Assembly (NCBI GenBank): GCA_015657605.1
Contig: JACDQO010000089.1
Coordinates: forward strand, 1 to 9,297
Length of the DNA: 9,297 nucleotides
Direction of reading: 5' to 3'
Source: Limnohabitans sp.
GTDB lineage: Bacteria > Pseudomonadota > Gammaproteobacteria > Burkholderiales > Burkholderiaceae_C
A model generated the notes under the pieces. That model saw only the letters and a list, made by a program, of their open reading frames with translations. It had not been told where the DNA came from and did no database searches. The translations under genes were made by a program, and so were the position numbers. Shown here in pieces: positions 6,401-9,297 of the stretch. How positions within the stretch are numbered: position 1 is the stretch's first letter; each line of letters starts with the position of its first letter.

Positions 6401-7033
6401 ATGCAAACTGAAAGCACGGTCCAAGCCACTTTGAACGCCTGGCAAGCGCAATTGGAAAATGTTAGACGTCGCCGAGTCGAACGAGGGGGTGGACACGCGG
6501 GTCTCGCGAAACCCCAACAGGTACTTGGCAAAACAGGTCTTCAGGTGATGACGGCTTTGCTGGAGGGTGAGCTGCCCCATCCCTACATGGCGGACACCTT
6601 CGACTGTGAGTTGATCGAAGTGGGCGAGGGTCTGGCTGTTTTTCAGGCGACGCCACAGCTCAAGCACTACAACCCATTGGGCTCGGTGCATGGAGGCTGG
6701 TACGCGACCTTACTGGATTTCGCATTGGGGTGTGCGGTGCAGACCAAACTGCCAGCAGGCTTGGGCTACACGACCAGCCAGATCAATCTCAACATCGTGC
6801 GAGCCGCCAACACCAAAACAGGTCCGCTGCGTTGTATCGGGAATGCCATTCACGTCGGTCGCCAGATCGGTACATCCGAAGCGCGGATTGTGGGTCCCGA
6901 CGGAAACTGTATGCACATGCCACCACAACTTGTGCCATTTTTGAAGCGGTGCCCAAAGTCAGTTGACTTCGCTCGCCAGTTCTGTCTTAAAGATGCTCAG
7001 AGTCTAGACATCCAAATACCTCTCGCAAAGTGA
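6401..7033 (+). CDS. PaaI-like hotdog thioesterase, probably frameshifted near its C-terminus
   Basis: PaaI-family hotdog proteins hydrolyse acyl-CoA thioesters, often aromatic ones. Read straight through, this frame gives 210 residues. Residues about 60-168 fit the family well: Asn91 and HGG (97-99) in NPLGSVHGG, the acidic residue Asp106 in LLDFA, and HVGRQIGTSEARIVGPDG (151-168). After Gly168 the frame stops resembling the family. The typical last strand, LYAHATTTCAIFE, is present in the frame one base back and ends at TGA 6964-6966. Restoring one base near 6902-6906 would give a normal-looking protein of about 188 residues. The shift is either a real mutation giving a 42-residue unrelated tail, or a sequencing error. 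The gene lies 90 bases after the exporter in the same direction and is probably the last gene of the TetR-controlled operon. The gap holds a small GACAC/GTGTC hairpin (6346-6359). Confidence 0.85.
   Translation: MQTESTVQATLNAWQAQLENVRRRRVERGGGHAGLAKPQQVLGKTGLQVMTALLEGELPHPYMADTFDCELIEVGEGLAVFQATPQLKHYNPLGSVHGGWYATLLDFALGCAVQTKLPAGLGYTTSQINLNIVRAANTKTGPLRCIGNAIHVGRQIGTSEARIVGPDGNCMHMPPQLVPFLKRCPKSVDFARQFCLKDAQSLDIQIPLAK
6902..6966 (+). other. Displaced C-terminal end of the thioesterase (frame -1 remnant)
   Basis: In the frame starting at AAA 6904, the bases encode KLYAHATTTCAIFEAVPKVS and then TGA. The HATTTC-IF part is the family's typical final beta-strand. Codons through GAC 6899-6901 are read correctly in the main frame, so the lost base lies around GGAAA (6902-6906), consistent with an original GGN AAA CTG. 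Confidence 0.8.
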
Positions 7034-7130
7034 CATGTTGAGGAAAATCAATACAATTTTTTATCTTCAATGAAAGACCCCTAACGCTGCTTAGCCGACC
7101 TACACCATCAGCGCTTCAAAATTCGGCGCC
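7034..7130. other. Convergent intergenic gap between the thioesterase and urtE
   Basis: This 97-base gap has no gene. The left part is AT-rich and holds a weak terminator-like hairpin. The right part contains AACGCTG (7083-7089) and CAGCGCT (7109-7115). On the minus strand these could pair into a 7-bp stem with one G-U, after the end of urtE, but with a 19-base loop and no clear T run. Confidence 0.4.
7036..7062 (+). terminator. Weak candidate intrinsic terminator after the thioesterase gene
   Basis: TGTTGA, loop GGAAAA, then TCAATA can pair as six base pairs including one G-U. Three bases later comes a run of six T (7057-7062). The stem is AT-rich and short, so termination would be inefficient. 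Confidence 0.3.
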
Positions 7131-7835
7131 TTAAATCGCCACCAGCTGCTGAATATTCTTGTCCTTCATCTCGCTGCCCGGCCCGCGCGCGATGACTTCG
7201 CCACGCTCCATCACCAAATACTGATCGGCCAGTTCTTCGGCAAAGTCGTAGTACTGCTCGCACAGCAGCACCGCCATGCGCTGGCCTTGCAGTCCCACAT
7301 CGGCCAACTGGCGGATCACGCGGCCGATGTCTTTGATGATGCTGGGCTGGATGCCTTCGGTGGGTTCGTCCAAGATCAATAAACGCGGTTTGGCAGCCAA
7401 GGCGCGGGCAATGGCCAGTTGTTGTTGTTGACCGCCCGACAAGTCGCCACCTCGGCGGTGCAGCATTTGCTTGAGCACCGGAAACAATTCAAACAACTCA
7501 GGCGGGATGGGCGTGCTGCCAGGCTGTGTGGCCAAGCCCATGCGCAGGTTGTCTTCGACCGTCAGGCGCGCAAAGATTTCACGGCCTTGGGGCACATAGC
7601 CCACACCCGCTGCGGCCCGTTCATAAGGTTGGGCACTGCTCAGGTCTTTGCCATCCAGCACCACGCTGCCGCTCTTGATCGCCACCAAGCCCATGAGCGA
7701 TTTGAGCAGCGTGGTTTTGCCCACGCCGTTACGCCCCAGCAGCACCGTGACTTGGCCTTGTTCGGCACGCAAGCTCACATCGCGAAGGATATGAGAGCCG
7801 CCGTAGTACTGATGAATGTTCTTAACTTCCAGCAT
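7131..7835 (-). CDS. urtE: Urea ABC transporter ATP-binding subunit UrtE
   Basis: This is one of two cytoplasmic ATPases of the high-affinity urea importer UrtABCDE, which belongs to the branched-chain amino acid (Liv-like) transporter group. The 234 residues are normal for UrtE. Walker A is GRNGVGKT (34-41), the Q-loop is VPQGREIF (81-88), the signature is LSGGQ (132-136), and Walker B is RLLILDEP (151-158) followed by the UrtE-typical TEGIQPSII. At the switch position the segment is LLCEQYYDF (190-198), with no His; LivF-like subunits also have EQ there. The start MLEVKNIHQYYGG is chosen because the open frame upstream of it reads through the end of urtD. Two bases separate it from the urtD stop, so the genes are coupled. 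It appears to be the last gene of the operon here, with no urease gene following. Confidence 0.95.
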   Translation of the reverse strand: MLEVKNIHQYYGGSHILRDVSLRAEQGQVTVLLGRNGVGKTTLLKSLMGLVAIKSGSVVLDGKDLSSAQPYERAAAGVGYVPQGREIFARLTVEDNLRMGLATQPGSTPIPPELFELFPVLKQMLHRRGGDLSGGQQQQLAIARALAAKPRLLILDEPTEGIQPSIIKDIGRVIRQLADVGLQGQRMAVLLCEQYYDFAEELADQYLVMERGEVIARGPGSEMKDKNIQQLVAI

Positions 7836-7837
7836 GT

Positions 7838-8713
7838 TCAGCGCCCCAAATAAACTTCGATCACCCGCTCGTCGGCCTGCACCTGGTCGAGCGTGCCTTG
7901 GGCCAGCACCGATCCGTCGCACAGCACGGTGACGATGTCGGAGATGGTGCGGATGAAGCCCATGTCGTGCTCCACCACCATGAGCGAGTGCTTGCCTTTG
8001 AGCGTGAGGAACAGCTCGGCGGTGCGCTCGGTCTCGTGGTCGGTCATGCCAGCCACCGGTTCATCGAGCAGCAGCAACTTGGGGTCTTGCATGAGCAGCA
8101 TGCCGATTTCCAGCCACTGCTTTTGACCGTGGCTGAGCGTGCCCGCCTGCACCCGCACGCTGTCCGCCAAGTGGATGGTGTGCAGCACTTCGGCCAAGCG
8201 GTCTGACTGAGCGGAGTCAAGCTTGAAGAACATCGAAGCTTTCACGCCCTTGGGGGTTTTCAGAGCGAGTTCCAAGTTTTCAAACACGCTCAGGTGCTCA
8301 AACACGGTGGGCTTTTGGAACTTGCGGCCGATGCCCAGCTGCGCGATGGCGGGTTCGTTGTGGCGCAGCAAGTCGATGGTGCTGCCAAAGAAAACCCGGC
8401 CTTCGTCGGGGCGGGTTTTGCCGGTGATGATGTCCATCATCGTGGTCTTGCCTGCGCCGTTGGGGCCAATGATGCAACGCAGCTCGCCGGGCGCGATGTC
8501 GAGCGACAGCTTGTTGATGGCTTTGAAGCCGTCAAAGCTCACGCTCACGTCTTCCAGATACAGGATGCGGCCATGGGTCACATCGACTTGGCTGGCGTCT
8601 TGCACCACGCGGCCATAGCCTGCGCTGCGACCACCGGATTCTGTGGCTTCAACGCCATGTTGGGCCACGCGGGCCAACCGCTCAGCGCCTTTTTGCAGCA
8701 GATCGGGCGTCAT
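7838..8713 (-). CDS. urtD: Urea ABC transporter ATP-binding subunit UrtD
   Basis: This is the second ATPase of the urea importer (LivG-like). It has 291 residues. Walker A is GPNGAGKT (83-90), the Q-loop is RKFQKPTVFEHL (130-141), the signature is LSHGQ (193-197) continuing as KQWLEIGMLL, Walker B is LLLLDEP (213-219) followed by VAGMTDHET, and the switch His is His249 (VVEHDM). The LSHGQKQWLEIG wording is characteristic of UrtD. About 48 residues (MTPDLLQKGAERLARVAQHG onward) precede the ABC domain, which begins near ILYLEDVSVSFDGF (50-63). The start at 8713 is chosen because its ATG overlaps the urtC stop by four bases (ATGA); a longer open frame to 9061 merely shadows urtC. An internal start nearer residue 50 would have no ATG, so the extension is probably real. 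Confidence 0.95.
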   Translation of the reverse strand: MTPDLLQKGAERLARVAQHGVEATESGGRSAGYGRVVQDASQVDVTHGRILYLEDVSVSFDGFKAINKLSLDIAPGELRCIIGPNGAGKTTMMDIITGKTRPDEGRVFFGSTIDLLRHNEPAIAQLGIGRKFQKPTVFEHLSVFENLELALKTPKGVKASMFFKLDSAQSDRLAEVLHTIHLADSVRVQAGTLSHGQKQWLEIGMLLMQDPKLLLLDEPVAGMTDHETERTAELFLTLKGKHSLMVVEHDMGFIRTISDIVTVLCDGSVLAQGTLDQVQADERVIEVYLGR

Positions 8714-9297
8714 GCGGCACCGCCTTTCTGAGCTTGGGCATCCGGCGTGCGTTGCGACGGCGGTTGCGCTGTCTCGCCTTTGCGCCAAACTTTGCGCACC
8801 AGACCCACCACGCCTTGCGGCATGTACAAGGTCACGCCAATGAACAGCGCGCCCAAAAAGTACAGCCAAAACTCGGGCGCACTCACCGTGAGCCAGCTCT
8901 TGGCACCGTTGACCAAAAACGCACCCACAATGGGGCCGATCAAGGTGCCGCGCCCGCCCACCGCCGCCCACACCGCGATCTCGATCGAGTTGGCCGCACT
9001 CATCTCGCCGGGGTTGATGATGCCCACTTGCGGCACGTACAAAGCCCCGGCAATGCCACACATCACGGCCGAGATGACCCAGATGCTGAGCTTGTAAGGC
9101 AGCGGTGAATAGCCCGAGAACATGACCCGCGTTTCGGCATCGCGAATCGCCATCAACACGCGTCCGTACTTGCTGCCCACCAGCCAGCGCGAGAACAGAT
9201 AAAAACCCAACAAGGTCAGGCCAGTGATGACAAACAGCGTCATGCGCATACCGGGGGTGGCAATCGGCAAATCGAGAATGCGCTTGAAATCGGTGAA
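8710..9297 (-). CDS. urtC: Urea ABC transporter permease UrtC (C-terminal part, 5' end outside window)
   Basis: This is one of two membrane subunits of the urea importer (LivM-like). The open frame enters at the right edge and gives 195 codons plus a stop; the missing part is roughly the N-terminal half. The first visible residues, FTDFKRIL, then PIATPG, match the UrtC segment before a periplasmic loop and helix. Further landmarks are SKYGRVLMAIRDAETRVMFSG, which holds the ATPase-docking loop, then GIAGALYVPQVGIINPGEM and AVWAAVGGRGTLIGPIVGA, both typical of UrtC and LivM. Membrane helices lie around FVITGLTLLGFYLF, IWVISAVMCGIAGALYV, GTLIGPIVGAFLV and YFLGALFIGVTLYM. A polar tail rich in Gln, Ala and Pro ends the protein. 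Its stop overlaps the urtD start by four bases. A TTG at 9270 is not a true start. Confidence 0.94.
   Translation of the reverse strand, partial: FTDFKRILDLPIATPGMRMTLFVITGLTLLGFYLFSRWLVGSKYGRVLMAIRDAETRVMFSGYSPLPYKLSIWVISAVMCGIAGALYVPQVGIINPGEMSAANSIEIAVWAAVGGRGTLIGPIVGAFLVNGAKSWLTVSAPEFWLYFLGALFIGVTLYMPQGVVGLVRKVWRKGETAQPPSQRTPDAQAQKGGAA

Noticed and set aside
8294..8731. A 145-codon plus-strand open frame opposite urtD
   Set aside because: It is a shadow of the urtD gene, whose Walker, signature and switch motifs are all intact on the minus strand.
8714..9061. Long N-terminal extension of urtD reaching back into urtC
   Set aside because: The added residues are the urtC sequence read in another frame. 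The ATG overlapping the urtC stop is the natural start.
1..9297. CRISPR arrays, tRNA or rRNA genes, insertion sequences, phage genes
   Set aside because: No regularly spaced repeats, cloverleaf-like or rRNA-like stretches, transposase or integrase motifs were found on either strand.

Overview
The window looks like a chromosomal segment of a betaproteobacterium, most likely Burkholderiales/Comamonadaceae. I base this on the style of its UreD and UrtCDE proteins and on compact, GC-rich coding. No database search was possible, so the taxonomy is an inference. Genes fill almost the whole window. No tRNA, rRNA, CRISPR array, insertion sequence or integrase was seen.

Left region (1-2033, + strand): the 3' end of an ABC-transporter ATPase and a complete permease of the nitrate/sulfonate/taurine (NitT/TauT) type, then the urease accessory gene ureD with a GTG start. 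The three are tightly spaced and probably cotranscribed. The usual partner ureA does not follow ureD; a 408-residue MgtC/DUF4010 membrane protein (2126-3352) does.

Middle region (3518-7033, + strand): a self-contained module made of a TetR-family repressor, a short-chain dehydrogenase/reductase (SDR), a DHA2-type MFS exporter and a PaaI-like hotdog thioesterase. A near-identical 16-bp imperfect palindrome lies at the tetR start (3516-3531) and just upstream of the SDR gene (4159-4174). This strongly suggests that the TetR protein controls both itself and the SDR-MFS-thioesterase genes. Two members carry oddities. The SDR has Phe where the family has its catalytic Ser. The thioesterase gene appears to have lost one base near 6902-6906, which displaces its last beta-strand into another frame.

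Right region (7131-9297, - strand): the end of a urea ABC-transporter operon in the order urtC (partial), urtD, urtE, with overlapping or nearly touching genes. It converges on the middle module across a 97-bp gap. The window therefore holds urea-uptake genes and a urease maturation gene, but they point toward each other and are separated by about 5 kb of apparently unrelated genes. Such genes are commonly found in one co-oriented block.
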